From: Rattus norvegicus
Taxonomy: Eukaryota > Chordata > Mammalia > Rodentia > Muridae
Assembly: GCF_036323735.1 (NCBI RefSeq)
Contig: NW_026947368.1
Span: 349,001-413,000, forward strand
DNA: 64,000 nt
Direction of reading: 5' to 3'
The stretch's first letter is position 1. Every line of letters begins with the position of its first letter. Below, one piece after another: positions 34,939 to 46,255 of the stretch. Below the pieces are notes generated by a model. The model searched no databases. It was given only the letters and a program-made list of their open reading frames with translations, and was not told where the DNA came from. Both the position numbers and the translations under genes were made by a program.

Positions 34939-35127
34939 GGGCTGGAGAGATGGCTCAGCGGTTAAGAGCACCCGACTGCTCTTTCAGAGGTCATGAGTTC
35001 AATTCCCAGCAACCACATGGTGGCTCACAACCATCTGTAAAGAGATCTGATGCCCTCTTCTGGTGTATCTGAAGACAGCTACAGTGTACTTATATATAAT
35101 AAATAAATAAATCTAAAAAAAAAAAAA
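34939..35127 (+). mobile_element. B2/B3-family SINE with 15-bp TSD
   Basis: GGGCTGGAGAGATGGCTCAG head with pol III boxes, AGGTCATGAGTTCAATTCCC, CCACATGGTGGCTCACAACC, TCTGATGCCCTCTTCTGGTG, and an A-rich tail with AATAAA-like signals. It is flanked by a perfect duplication GAAAGAAAATGACAG at 34,924-34,938 and 35,128-35,142. Absent at the matching site in the 56 kb copy, so it inserted after the segmental duplication. It is little diverged and looks young. Confidence 0.96.
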
Positions 35128-35829
35128 GAAAGAAAATGACAGCCACATAAGATGAGTTAGTCGAATGCCTAAAGGATGATCTTAAAGGGATTGGAAACCA
35201 ATATGAAAAACAACAGTATCAATTAAGTTTACCTTTCAGAGTCTCAGGAAATTTACCAACAAGAGTATACTTGGCCAGTACATGGATACTGCTATGTAGA
35301 CAGTAAAGCATAGGGAGAAGACAACTGCCTCATCTGCCATCTCTGGAAAGGAAGGCAATTGGTTTTGTGGAAATATCATACCCCAGAGAAGGAGGGTGTT
35401 AGATGGCTAAAGTGGAAGTGGCCATGTAGATGGAGGAGCACCATCATAGAAACAAAGAGAATCGGAAAGGCTTGGAGGATTCAAGACAGAAAGAAGAGTT
35501 TGGGAAATGACTTTGAAATGTAAACAAATACATAGATTATTTTACACTTCCAATGTTTATAATATAAGATATGTATGTTTCCAACAATATAAGATATGTA
35601 TGTTAACATCTCTCTCCTTAATGACTATACAGTCAGTATTTGTAACATAGGTTTACTAAAAGTTGAAATCCAAAATTGTTGTGACTTATTATTCGAATTT
35701 CACATAGATAAACCCATTCAATATTTTATCTTCTGCCCTTGTAACTATAGCAAATGTTTAATTACTTGATAAAAATTTAAAAACATTTTTTTCTACTCCA
35801 TTAGTTTTCCATTCAATGCCTCAAATGTC

Positions 35830-37900
35830 TCTCAATTTAACTGTATGTACTACATTCCCTTCATTGTTGCTCTTTTCCCTGTCTCTTCACATTTGATATT
35901 CCTGTTCCTGACTGTGTCTTTCAGCAATACATAAGTACACTTGCACTTTTCAAAATAAGGACGGTCTGGTTCATACTAGACACTTACACAAAACTGATCA
36001 TACAGATACACAGTTTAGAGAATTAACATTTAGATTAAAGTGAATATGTAACTCATTTTTCCTTTTTGATCTGGATTAACTCATCTAGGATGGCATTCAC
36101 AAGAGGAATTCTGATTTATTTTCATTGATATTGGGTTTAAAATACTTGTGCATTATATACTTCCTACCTTGGATTAGTCTGGCATACCACACACAGCACA
36201 GAACAAATCAATTAATTGTAGGATATGTGCATGTGTGTGTGTAGGTCATTCCACAGTAACTCGTGCTACATGTTTTAGAAGCAAATCTGTTCAAGAATAG
36301 CCTGAACTCCTTTGTTTTGCATGTTTCTTTAACATATCAAATCACTTCAAATTGCACCAATTATTTATACCTCTGGTGTACAGATTAAATTCATTATTTC
36401 TACAATTAATCTCTCCATAGGGATTAAGAGCTGGTTGATAAATAATTTTTGGAGTCTTTAGAATAGAATTTTGCCCCAAAACTCATTAAGTATTTATTGT
36501 TCTGCAAATTCAAACCTACCTGGTATTTTGGAAATTTGAGTTTCATGGTCAGACCTCGTCAGCTAAATGCACTTCATCCATTGTTGGCAAGTTCAGGCTA
36601 TGCTTCCTGATTGTCATGTTTGTTGAGACTACCTAGTTTTACAGTCATGTGATAACCAAGTGAGTTCTCATATAGCTTTCTCAATATTCAATTTACCTGA
36701 TCAGAATCTATGAAGTGTAGAATCAATCATTTTGTGCTGAATGTAAGTTGCCAAACTGCCTCTGGGTAATTTTTGAATAGCATCTTGTACATATGCATGT
36801 GCTTTTTAGGTGGTTTCTCATTATCTATTAACACTCCACATAGCTCCGCAGCACTATATTATTTTAAGTTTCCAAGCTAAGTGATTTCTTGTTCTGTATT
36901 AGAATCATGTGGGAGTATCTAGATCAATCAGTGTAATCCTAAGGGATTCTTTTTGGTATATTATCATCTACAGATGGTGTAATATCTACAACGTTTGATA
37001 CTCAGCCTTTGATACACCTTCCTTCACCTGTGTAAAAGAAAATTATTTGCAACAGAGGGATCCTGTAATATTTAAGCTACTACATGAATCCCTTGGCTAA
37101 AATATGGCTATACATGCTTATTCATGCCTAAAAGACCCTTGGGGAGACCCACCTGTCTAAAAATGTCAATTACTACTCAGATGTCCACTATGTGTACAGT
37201 CTGAGGAAGAGTCACTTCAGTTCATGTTTGGAACTGAAGAATACTCAGCCATTTTCCAAACGGAAAAAAAAAACAAACAAGTTACTTAGATAAGGATTGA
37301 GAGAATGCTTTTATCTAGGTAGAACATTAATTTTAGCCTTACATACAAATGTGTGATGTGCAGTATTTTCAACACTGTATTTCAGAAGGAATTATATACT
37401 TTTGGGTATGGTCTCTCGGACTAGCATATGATATCAATATAGTTTGCTGTGACAGATTTTCAAGTTCATATGAAATCTGAGGACTTCAACAGAGTAACTC
37501 TAGCTCAAACATATATCCTTCATATTATTTGTGACCCACACTGGGAACACTTACTACATGTATCAGAGTTCTGACTCAGTTTTAGTATTTTTTTTGGTCT
37601 CATGCTAACTTTTGATGCTTCCTTTCTCCAATAGAACAGTTAGTCAATGAGTCTGTATACCAGATATCAGCTGCATTATCAAGCGTTGGTTGCAATTTCC
37701 CTCTGCTGAATTCACAGCCACGAAGAAGTGTTTCTTATGAGATAGCCTTGATCTCTACAATGCAGATTATTGTTGTCTGTGTCTTTCTCTGACTCTCTCA
37801 GTTCTCTTAAGGGTCCTACCAGGGAAGAAATGGCAATGATAGTGAGAAGTGATCTTTGTGGACCCAGGATAGACAAAATCCACCAAAGTTTCCTTTCATG
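35830..37900. other. unassigned AT-rich stretch
   Basis: About 2 kb with no supportable gene, RNA or named repeat. Only short (TG) runs (about 36,229-36,242) and an AAAC-rich spot (37,268-37,278) stand out. Confidence 0.5.
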
Positions 37901-37920
37901 TGATAAGAAAATAGTGGACA

Positions 37921-38221
37921 GTGTTTATATTCAACTTAGTCAATGAAATGCTCTCCCTTTATACCCTGTATAAACTGGACTGGCTTGTTAGCTATGCCTG
38001 TTTACCCAGCTTGCCCAGTTTTCAGGCTGAGAAGAGGAGACTTTTTTCTCAGCAAGGCATCAGGTGGTGGACCAACATCTTACAATTGCTCACTGTTACC
38101 CAGTTCCTCCAACGTAGCAGCTTCTTCCAAAAGTATCTACATTGTCCATAGTATGCCTGACTTCAAGTCTGAAGCTATGAGCCCAGTCAATAAGAAAATT
38201 TCCATAGCTAAGAAAAAGTAA
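37921..38221 (+). other. unrecognised ORF-like segment, overlapping frames
   Basis: GC-richer patch inside AT-rich DNA with two overlapping open frames. The one ending at 38,221 finishes SPVNKKISIAKKK-stop and contains SSKSIYIVHSMPDFKSEAM, which has a protein-like composition. No upstream promoter, splice context or poly-A tail could be established. It may be the 3' part of an old processed pseudogene or a chance frame. I do not recognise a family. Confidence 0.25.
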
Positions 38222-38349
38222 AATTTTTCTTTATTTAGTGCTGAGGTGGAGGGGCAGATATTATTGTGACTTTCCTTATTGTAAGTTCTTGAATCAGGAA
38301 GGGGAAGAGCACTGGAGGAGGGATAATTTTGATCTACTTAGGGTTTCTT

Positions 38350-38359
38350 AATAATAATA

Positions 38360-38421
<62 letters not shown>

Positions 38422-38516
38422 AAGAAGAAGAAGAAGAAGAAGAAGAAGAAAGAGGAGGAGGAGGAGGAGGAGGAGGAGGAGGAGAAGAAGAAGAAGAAGA
38501 AGAAGAAGAAGAAGAA

Positions 38517-38548
<32 letters not shown>

Positions 38549-38566
38549 AGAAGAAGAGGAAGGAGA
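38350..38566. repeat. compound (AAT)n-(GAA)n-(GGA)n-(GAA)n tract
   Basis: (AAT)n of about 13 units, then (GAA)n, a pure (GGA)n of about 11 units (about 38,453-38,482), then (GAA)n with a few GGA interruptions. Layout mirrors the tract at 22,040-22,325 (GAA block, GGA block, GAA block). The purine strand is unbroken for over 170 bp. Confidence 0.98.
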
Positions 38567-38569
38567 AAT

Positions 38570-38765
38570 AGTTTAGGCTGGGAAGATTATTCAGCAATTA
38601 AGAATACTGCCTGTTTTTTCCAAAGGTCATGAGTTCAATTCCAAGTGTACACATCATGGCATACAATCATCTATAATGTCATCTGATTCCCTCTTCTGGT
38701 GTGTCTGACAAGTAAAGTATACTCTTAAAAATAAAATAAATTAAATCTTTAAAATAAATAAAAAT
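38570..38765 (+). mobile_element. B3-type SINE (diverged)
   Basis: TAGGCTGGGAAGATTATTCA, AGGTCATGAGTTCAATTCCA, ACACATCATGGCATACAATC, TCTGATTCCCTCTTCTGGTG and an AATAAATAAAA tail: same layout as the element at 34,939 but with more substitutions. It directly follows the purine tract. Confidence 0.85.
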
Positions 38766-40789
38766 CAAAAGTTTTCTTATCTAAGTCTAAGTTACTATGC
38801 TTCTGTAGCTTACCAGCTTTCTGTGTTCCTCTGAGGACAGAAAATCCATTCTTTTTCTATTAAAATCCAGGATGAGAGCTCACACATTGCTTGCCATATC
38901 TCCACTGTTATTCAAACACACCTTCTTCTTTTCTGGAAATGAAATAGCTTCCCATTACACTCCTATCCTACCTTCAAGTTCTGCTTTTGAGAGGTGCATC
39001 AGAAAAATGAGTTTGTGCGTAAGGATGCTGGCGTTGCAGTTGCTTCTGATGTGAGAATACTGGGGTTAACACAGAGGGGTCAAGACGGTCAACAAATGAC
39101 TGAATGTAATGACTATCTTCTGTTGAAATTCTGTGGATGCAATGGGTCAGTATTCCTGGAAGTTACCCAACTCACAGGTTTTCTTCTCGAGCTCAATAGT
39201 CAGTTTCTCCAACTTCTTAATGTGCTGTACATTCTCACTGATGGTGGAAGGTTGGCATGATGCCTTCCCAGCAAACCCTGTAGATAAACACAAGGGAACA
39301 TGAATATTAATGGCCCAGTCACAGGAGAGACCATGCTTTGTCCCCCAACAAAGCATGAGGAAAGGGGAACTCTACAGACACTTTGAAGCACTGAGAGAGT
39401 AAGAAAGCTCTTTTCAAGATGGACCTATTAGCTACTCTCCTACCTACAACCATGATTCCTAGACATATGCAGGTAAGTTCTGTAGTCCATACTGCTTAGG
39501 ACCACAAAGCCCTAAACATGTATGTTCAAGAAAAATGAGTCTGAGATTTTGATACATGTCCAGGGCAGTATCTCTCTCTTATTATCACAACATGTCAATG
39601 ACATGTACAGGAATCCTGTGAAGATGAAGTCCAATACTCTACCCTGAGTGGCGAAGCTTTATCTATGTGGCTCCTATTGGATATCTTTCTCATTCGGAGT
39701 GAAAATAAGGAACTCATAGCAAACCAACAGCATGCTTGTCAATTACTGGTGGTCTGCCCAACATTCATCAGATATTCTTGACGCTTGGTCCCTTCTTTTA
39801 GAATCTAGAGGTTTCAGACCATAAGTCCTGCTCCTAAGAGGTCTGACCCAAGCACAGCTTCTCGAGGAAGCTCCCCAGCAGTGGCTCAGGGCTTACTATC
39901 TCTGCTTTACACCAGATTATTTATTTTGCACTTTTATAACAAGAAAGAAGTCCTAATTTTTTGTCTCTCTCTCATCTCACCATGCATTCTGTTTTCCCTG
40001 TAAATAACTTGATAATCCTAAAAAACATGTCTGTGTGTAAACCAATATGCACTAACTAAATACCACAAGGGCAGCTTCTGTTTCCATAACACTAGTGATA
40101 TCACAGAGAATACCACGGAATTTCAGGTATACAATAGTGTATCCAGAGGAGTGTCCCCTTCAACATCACATAACTACCCATTAACTAGATCTTCTCCAAA
40201 TCAACAAGCCAAGTTGCCCTTTCAAGTACCTTTGCCTGAGACACAAGCGAAGATTTTTCCAATACTCTCCCTTCTAAAATGGAGATATGACTGATTTATT
40301 GAATTCTTTCCCACCATCATGTACAGATATTGAAGCCTAAATTTTCAATCAAAGCCCAGAATTTGTCTTCCCCACCTTATGTTGCAGGCTGAAAATGACA
40401 AGGAAGAAAGGAAGTTGAGAACTTAGGTCAGGATGATGCTGGAGAGTTGGGATTATGCCTTCTTTGTAGCGTTGGCACATAGATAAATACAAGTAACCAA
40501 AGACTTTGGAAAGATCCACAGAGTAGTACAGTTTGGGTGGGGGAGTAAAAAACTAGGAATAATTGTGTAAATTTGGACAAAAACATTGTTCAGAGCCTCA
40601 AAAATAACATGTTTTAGACATGGGGCTGTTTATGATGTGAGCAGCAGTTCACAGGTCAGGCTGCAGGTGCATTGGTTAACATAGGTGCAATTTGAGACCT
40701 CAAAAACAGTCAGTGAAAGCATGGTGGGTCAACCTGGAATGAGCAATTAAGAAGTCATGCTATACTATGGAGAGTTATTATATGAAGGA

Positions 40790-40833
40790 AAGAGACAGAC
40801 AGAGACAAAGACAGACAGACAGACAGACAGACA

Positions 40834-40880
<47 letters not shown>
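40790..40880. repeat. compound (CAGA)n-(CA)n microsatellite
   Basis: (ACAG)n of about seven units followed by (AC)n of about 22 units. Its two halves share a common AC register. Confidence 0.98.
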
Positions 40881-40881
<1 letters not shown>

Positions 40882-41465
40882 AAAACAAAGCATCAGTCAT
40901 GGGGACAAATATGTTGTAGATCAATGATAAGGAGCTTCAACCAGGGAAGAAAAGTCAAATTCTTCTGTTGGGTGCCACATGTGACAACGTCTATACTCCT
41001 GAAAGGGTGTCACTACTACATTTATGGACAGCATCCATTAGAAACCTACAAACAGGGAATGGTAAAGTAAGTGTAGAGTCTAGGTATTATTAAACTATAC
41101 ATGTTTATTAGAGCCCCATGTAACTTTTGTCATGATCCTGGCAGTCCCAGCAAAGAGAAGCAAGCCCATGGTCAGCCTGCCATGCACTTCTTGGATCTCT
41201 GAAAATTTACCTTCCATACATGCTTATTGGGCCCTAAGCTTGTTGGGAGTTGTTGAATATTCTGCATCTTCACAGGTGTTTAAGTACTAGTCTAGTAGAG
41301 TTGGATGTCAACTCTATTTCTAATTGTGGTTCTCCAGAGGACACCTAGTTCAGATCACACTAGGGTTTATAAGATAAGGAAGTGCTTAAACTGGCAAGAA
41401 ATATGTTATCATTAGTAAAGACTGTTCTAGGATAGAGGAAAAAATATGACAGAGACGCAGAGAGA

Positions 41466-41480
41466 CACACACACACACAG
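41466..41480. repeat. short (CA)n
   Basis: Seven CA units in an AGAG-rich context. Confidence 0.85.
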
Positions 41481-41701
41481 AGAATGAAAGAATATGCCTT
41501 ATGTACATGAAGCCAGAAAAGAATTTGTGAATCTAGAAGACAAGGTTTGAAGGACTACCTGTAAATCCCAGTAACTAAGAAAGAACCTTGGACACAGTTT
41601 TGATATTGAGGCTTCATACAGCTTGGCCTTTACCAATGTGAGACACTACATTTCCATGAGCAAATCCTTAGCCTGGAAAACGTAGTTATGGTGGCCCAGA
41701 A

Positions 41702-41730
41702 AAAAAACAAAACAAAACAAAACAAAACAC
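41702..41730. repeat. (AAAAC)n microsatellite
   Basis: Five AAAAC units after a short A-run; possibly a degenerate retrotransposon tail, although no body is recognised upstream. Confidence 0.9.
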
Positions 41731-42213
41731 AGAATTGTCCCCTTTGTTTGTTTCTCATTACTCTGATCTCCCATGTCAGAAGAGGCTGAGTGGTCTTACA
41801 CATACCCTCACATGCAGCTCACAAGGAACAGCACCTATCTTCATCAGTACTTCATCTGAGCCTACCCTTGGCCTTTGGATGGTACTCAGGAACTGAACTG
41901 GCAGGTTACATATTCCTAGCTGGGTGTCAAAGTTCAGACATGAAAATCCCACTCTGTGATTGTCAACAGTTCCATGTATCCATTGGGATGGCAGTGTCAC
42001 AATGGCTGCACCTGTCTTTTCATGCATTTCACATGCTTTATGTGCCGAGTTGAAAGTCTCTCTCAGATTATTTACAGATCCACAGGATGCAGCTTGGCTT
42101 CAAAGGCCACATGTCTGACTACAGAAGCCACGAAAACAATGTCACAGTTCACAGCTATAATGTAGACATGTCAGGGTATTTCCTCCAAGTTTTGCTTTGA
42201 AGCATATTCTTTT

Positions 42214-42726
42214 TTTTCTTTATTAACTTGAGTATTTCTTATTTACATTTCAATTGTTATTGCCTTTCCCGGTTTCTGGGCCAACATCTCCCTAACCCCA
42301 CTCTCTAACCCCTAAGCCCATTGTATATGGTTGTTCCCATCCCCATTCTCCCCCCATTACCGCCCTTGCCCCAAAAATCACGTTCACTGGGGATTCAATG
42401 TTAGCAGGACTAAGGGATTGCCCTTCCACTGGTGCTCCTACTAGGCTATTCATTGTTCCCTATGAGGTTGGAGCCCACGATCAGTCCATGTATAATCTTT
42501 AGGGAGTGGCTTAGTCCCTGGAACCTCTAGTTCCTTGGCATTGTTGTTCATATGGGTTCTCAAGCCCCTTCAAGTACTTCCAGTCCTGTCTCTGTTTCCT
42601 TCAACGGGGGTCCCGTTCTCAGTTCAATGGTTTGCTGCTGGCATTCCCCTATGTATTTGCTGTATTCTGGCTGTTTCTCTCAGGTGAAATCTACATCCAG
42701 TTCCTGTCAGCCTGCCCTTACTTGTC
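42214..42726 (-). mobile_element. 5'-truncated L1 (minus) with TSD
   Basis: T-rich start, then a reverse-complemented L1 3' UTR: TTTATTAACTTGAGTATTTC, GCCTTTCCCGGTTTCTGGGC, GTTCACTGGGGATTCAATGT, CCATGTATAATCTTTAGGGA, GCCCCTTCAAGTACTTCC. It is flanked by AAGCATATTCTTTT (42,200-42,213) and AAGCGTATTCTTTT (42,727-42,740), a 14-bp duplication with one mismatch. Only the last ~0.5 kb of L1 was inserted. Confidence 0.94.
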
Positions 42727-42887
42727 AAGCGTATTCTTTTATTACAGATAATGCTAATCTTTCTAGAAGGCCACATTGTGGGAGACCATTTGGATTATGC
42801 CCCATCCACAGTTTATAGATTTTTTACAGAGAATTCTTACAGTGAAAATGGTTTCTGTAAATTGCATACAAACTAACTATTTAAGGA

Positions 42888-42963
42888 CACAAACACACAC
42901 ACATAGACACAAAAGGTACACAGATACACACAGACACACACAGACACAAACAGACACACACAG
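42888..42963. repeat. (CA)/(CAGACA)n simple repeat
   Basis: CA-rich tract with CAGACACACA periodicity. Confidence 0.92.
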
Positions 42964-43868
42964 TGTGCAGGGATAATAGAGATGTGTATGTTAAAAAGAA
43001 GTTAGGATAGTGTATCGATAATATAAAATATGAAGGGTTACACTAAAATCTAAGACACTAGGATGGAGGATGGGAAGCAATTGTGAGGTATGCTTTCCCA
43101 CAACTTGGACACATGAAAAAATGAAGTAGGAGACATCAGAACTGCATTGTCAAACAAAGACAAGAAACGTACACAATCAATTGAATGCAAATACAGCTCA
43201 TCTTGCTGATCTCTAATGGAAGAGTTCAGGTGTTTCCCACACCTCTCCAGCATAGTATTTCATTGCAGTCCAATGCTAGAACACCAAAGGATATTCAAGA
43301 ACATATAAGGAGATGAAGCCAGAATGACAGCATTCCCAGAGATCAGTTGAGCAGGGAGTTCTGTTTTCCTATGTCTACCTTAGCTATGCTTCAGAAAACC
43401 AAGGAGACAGTCTCCTCAAGCATATCCACATCTTTACTGGGTGTAATTTGTCTTCAGAACATCTTTGGCTGTAGTTACAGAAGCCAGGATGAAAACTACA
43501 AACTATGTCAGCATAAAGTTGATGTGCATATGGCCAGGATCACTGCTAAGTCTCTCTAGACCTACTAGTGTAGATAGACATGCCTTATAGGAATAGAACA
43601 TGGTTGTTTAGTTCCAGCAATTACTGTTCAGGACACGTACAGAAGTCATGAAGAACCCAGTCCCTCTTCTATTTCACTAATTGATATTTCTTCAATATAG
43701 TAGAAAACTGTGGTTCTCAACTCACTCTTGAAGCCGTGAAAGGGTGATCCCATTGGACGGCCATGTTTTGTTGTTGGAACTGAAATTTTATTTATATGCT
43801 CACAAGAGCAAATAAATGCAAGTATGGAAAGTTCCTTGGTCCTCTACATGAGAGTGACATCCTCACGT

Positions 43869-43937
43869 AGTCCTCTGATCTACTTGAGAAACAAAGAATT
43901 TAGATGGGCAATGAAAAGGATGCTGACCAAAGACCCA

Positions 43938-43940
<3 letters not shown>
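43869..43940 (+). pseudogene. olfactory receptor C-terminal tail fragment
   Basis: Reads SPLIYLRNKEFRWAMKRML followed by TKDPH. This matches the end of TM7 and the cytoplasmic tail of olfactory receptors (NP(L/I)IYS(L/F)RNKE(V/F)xxA(L/M)(K/R)R), with one codon missing in the IYSLRN signature. Nothing of TM1-TM6 is visible upstream, and the frame runs straight into the (TTA)n repeat. It is absent from copy 1 of the duplication. A second olfactory receptor relic (15,915-16,470) suggests the window lies in or near a receptor cluster. Confidence 0.8.

Positions 43941-43986
<46 letters not shown>
43940..43986. repeat. (TTA)n microsatellite
   Basis: About 15 TTA units, paralogous to the tract at 9,957-10,007 by its shared 3' flank. 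Confidence 0.97.
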
Positions 43987-43987
<1 letters not shown>

Positions 43988-45013
43988 CAGGATTATTCCT
44001 TTATATTATAGTCTGTGTTGTTACCAGTGTGCTAAAGTTTTTAACAATGTTTCAGGCTTTCGGGATCGGTAGACATTACACAACCGTCTTATCATTTGTA
44101 TAGGAATACTCAGAATTATTAAATAACAGAAAGCAGAAAATTTTCAAAACATATTTATGCTGGCTAATTTAAATTCCTGTTTTTGCCTCTGGAATATTAT
44201 ATATTCTCTTTCAGGTTCTTCTTGAAATTATGAAGAAGTGAAAAATCGGTATGGGTTTATCTGATTACATTCTTTAACGAGTATTTCTTATTTACATTTC
44301 GACTGTTATTCACCTTCCCGGTTTCCAGACCAACATCCCCCTAACCCTACCCTGTCCCCTTCTTTGGGTGTTCCCTTCCTCATCCTCCCCACATTACAGC
44401 CCTCCCTCCAACAATCAAGTTCACTGGGGGTTCAGCCTTTGCAGGACCAAAGGCTTCCCCTTCCACTGGTGCTCTTACTAGGATATTCATTGCTACCTAT
44501 GGGGTCAGAGTCCAGGGTCAGTCCATGTATAGTCTTTAGGTAGTGGCTTAGTCCCTGGAAGCTCTGGTTGGTTGGCATTGTTGTTCAAATGGGGTGCAGA
44601 GCCCCTTCCAGTCCTTTCTCTGATTCCTTCAGGGGTTTGCTCCTGGCATTTGCCTATGTATTTACTGTATTCTGGCTGTGTCTCTCAGAAGAGATCTACA
44701 TCCGACTCCTGTTGGCAAGCAGCTCTTTACTTCATCCACGTATCTAGTTTGGTGGCTGAATATGTATGGGCCACATGTGGCTCAGGCTCTGAATGGGCAT
44801 TCCTACTGCCTCTGTTCTAATCTTTGCCTCCCTATTAACTCCCAAGGGCATTCTTGTTCCCCTTTTAAAGAAGGACTGAAGCATTCACATTTTGATCATC
44901 TGTCTTAAGTTTCATGTGTTCTGTGCATCTAGGGTAATTCGACAATGTGGACTAATACCCACTTATCAATGAGTGCATACCTTATGTGTTTTTCTGTCAT
45001 TGGTTTACCTCAG

Positions 45014-46250
45014 TCAGGATGATATTTTCCATTCCATCCATTTGCTTATGAACTTCATAAAGTCATTGCTCTTGATAGTTGAGTAATATTCCTTTGGGTA
45101 GACGTACCGCATTTCTGCATTCATTCCTACGTTGAAGGGCATTTGGTTTCTTTCCAGCTTCTGGCTATTATGAATAAGAAATTCTGCACTAAAAACATCT
45201 CGACCCAGACTTTTTTCATTTGGGAGACCTTTAATGACTGCCTCTATTTCTTTAGGAGTTATGGGGATGTTTAAAAGGTTTATCTGTTCCTGATTTAATT
45301 TTGGCACCTGATATCTGTCTAGGAAATTGTCCATTTCCTGCAGATTTTTAAATTTTGTTGAATATAGGCTTTTGTAGTAAGATCTGATGTTTTTTTTTAT
45401 TTCCTCTGATTTCATAGTTATTTCTCCCTTTTCATTTCTGACTTTGTTAATTTGGACACACTCTCTGTGTCCTCTCGTTAGTCTGGCTAAGGGTTTATCT
45501 ATCTTGTTGATTTTTCAAAGAACCAACCTTTGGTTCTGTTGATTCTTTCTATGGTCCTCTTTGATTCTACTTGCTTGATTTCAGGTCTGAGTATGATTAT
45601 TTCTTGCCTTTTACTCTTCCTGGGTGTATTTCCTTCTTTTTGTTCTAGATTTTTAGGTGTGCTGTCAAGCTGCTGACATATTCTCTTTCCTGTTTCTTTC
45701 TGCAGGCACTCAGCACTATGAGTTTTCCCCTTAGAACAGGTTTCATTGTGTCCCATAAATTTGGGTACGCTGTACCTTCATTTTCATTAAATTCTAAGAA
45801 GTCTGTAATTTCTTTATTTTTTTCCTTTACCAGGTTATCACTGAGTAGAGCATTGTTTAACTTCCACGTATATGTGGGCATTCTTCCCTTATTGTCATTG
45901 AAGACCAGCTTTATCCCGTGGTGGACTGATATGATGCATGGGATTATTTCTATCTTTCTGTATCTGTTGAGGCCTGTTTTATGACCAATTATATGGCCAA
46001 TTTTGTAGAAAGTGCCATGAGGTGGTGAGAAGAATGTATATCCATTTGATTTAGGATAGAATATTCTATAATTATCTGTTAAGTCCATTTGGTTCATGAC
46101 TTCTCTTAGTCTGTCTACATCTCTGTTTAGTTTCTGTTTTCCATGACCTGTCCATTGATGAGAGGGGGAGTTGAAATCTCCTACTCTTATTGTGTTCGGT
46201 GCAGTGTGTGCTTTGAGATTTAGTAAGGTGTCTTTTATGTATGTAGATCC
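45014..46250 (-). pseudogene. L1 ORF2 remnant pieces
   Basis: Minus-strand frames at 45,645-46,097, 45,499-45,756 and 45,014-45,415 correspond to the endonuclease end (FYPKSNGYTFFSPPHGTFYK), the linker (NALLSDNLVKEKNKEITDFL) and the RT entry region (LNIPITPKEIEAVIKGLPNE). The last piece then fuses to C-terminal ORF2 sequence at the deletion point near 45,178. Catalytic RT sequence is absent. Confidence 0.9.
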
Positions 46251-46255
46251 CTGTT

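Larger units (their letters stand above)
34111..35830 (+). repeat. segmental duplication copy A (L1 3' end plus flank)
   Basis: Direct-orientation partner of 55,565-57,055. Homology begins at AGGAATAAATAGAGAAAGTG within the L1 ORF2 3' end, runs through the L1 3' UTR (to GAAATGTAAACAAA at about 35,530) and continues about 250 bp past the L1 end (CTTAATGACTATACA, GATAAACCCATTCAATATTT, TTTCTACTCCATTA). Because homology extends beyond the L1 tail, this is a duplicated locus and not two independent insertions. This copy has a B2 SINE inserted and a local direct repeat (AATATAAGATATGTATGTT at 35,561 and 35,586). Confidence 0.85.
38770..42195. other. intergenic stretch without supported genes
   Basis: No gene can be supported. 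A minus-strand segment at 39,147-39,260 reads ENVQHIKKLEKLTIELEKKT and is preceded by a splice-acceptor-like TTTATCTACAG, but it is isolated. Simple repeats are listed separately. The remainder has ordinary composition with no landmark repeats. Confidence 0.45.
43707..44262 (+). repeat. segmental duplication block, copy 2 (rearranged)
   Basis: Matches 9,790-10,435, but the blocks are in a different order. Here GGACGGCCATGTTTTG through CTACATGAGAGTGACATC (43,757-43,861) precedes the (TTA)n plus CAGGATTATTCCTTT block (43,940-44,040), which is followed by AATGTTTCAGGCTTTCGGG. In copy 1 the (TTA)n block comes first. The copy is cut at about 44,262 by an L1 insertion. An olfactory receptor tail lies between the blocks. 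Confidence 0.75.

Noticed and set aside
40790..40880. Possible CRISPR-like array
   Set aside because: It is a simple (CAGA)n-(CA)n microsatellite. No repeat-spacer structure exists anywhere in the window, and the DNA is mammalian.
41790..43560. Possible paralogous exon pair (CTACAGAAGCCACGAAAACA near 42,119 and TTACAGAAGCCAGGATGAAA near 43,476)
   Set aside because: The shared stretch is too short to separate from chance, and no consistent reading frame links the two places.
43707..43745. TGGTTCTCAAC motifs as the terminus of a rodent DNA transposon (URR1-like)
   Set aside because: Only about a dozen bases match from memory, and the opposite terminus is missing at the expected distance.
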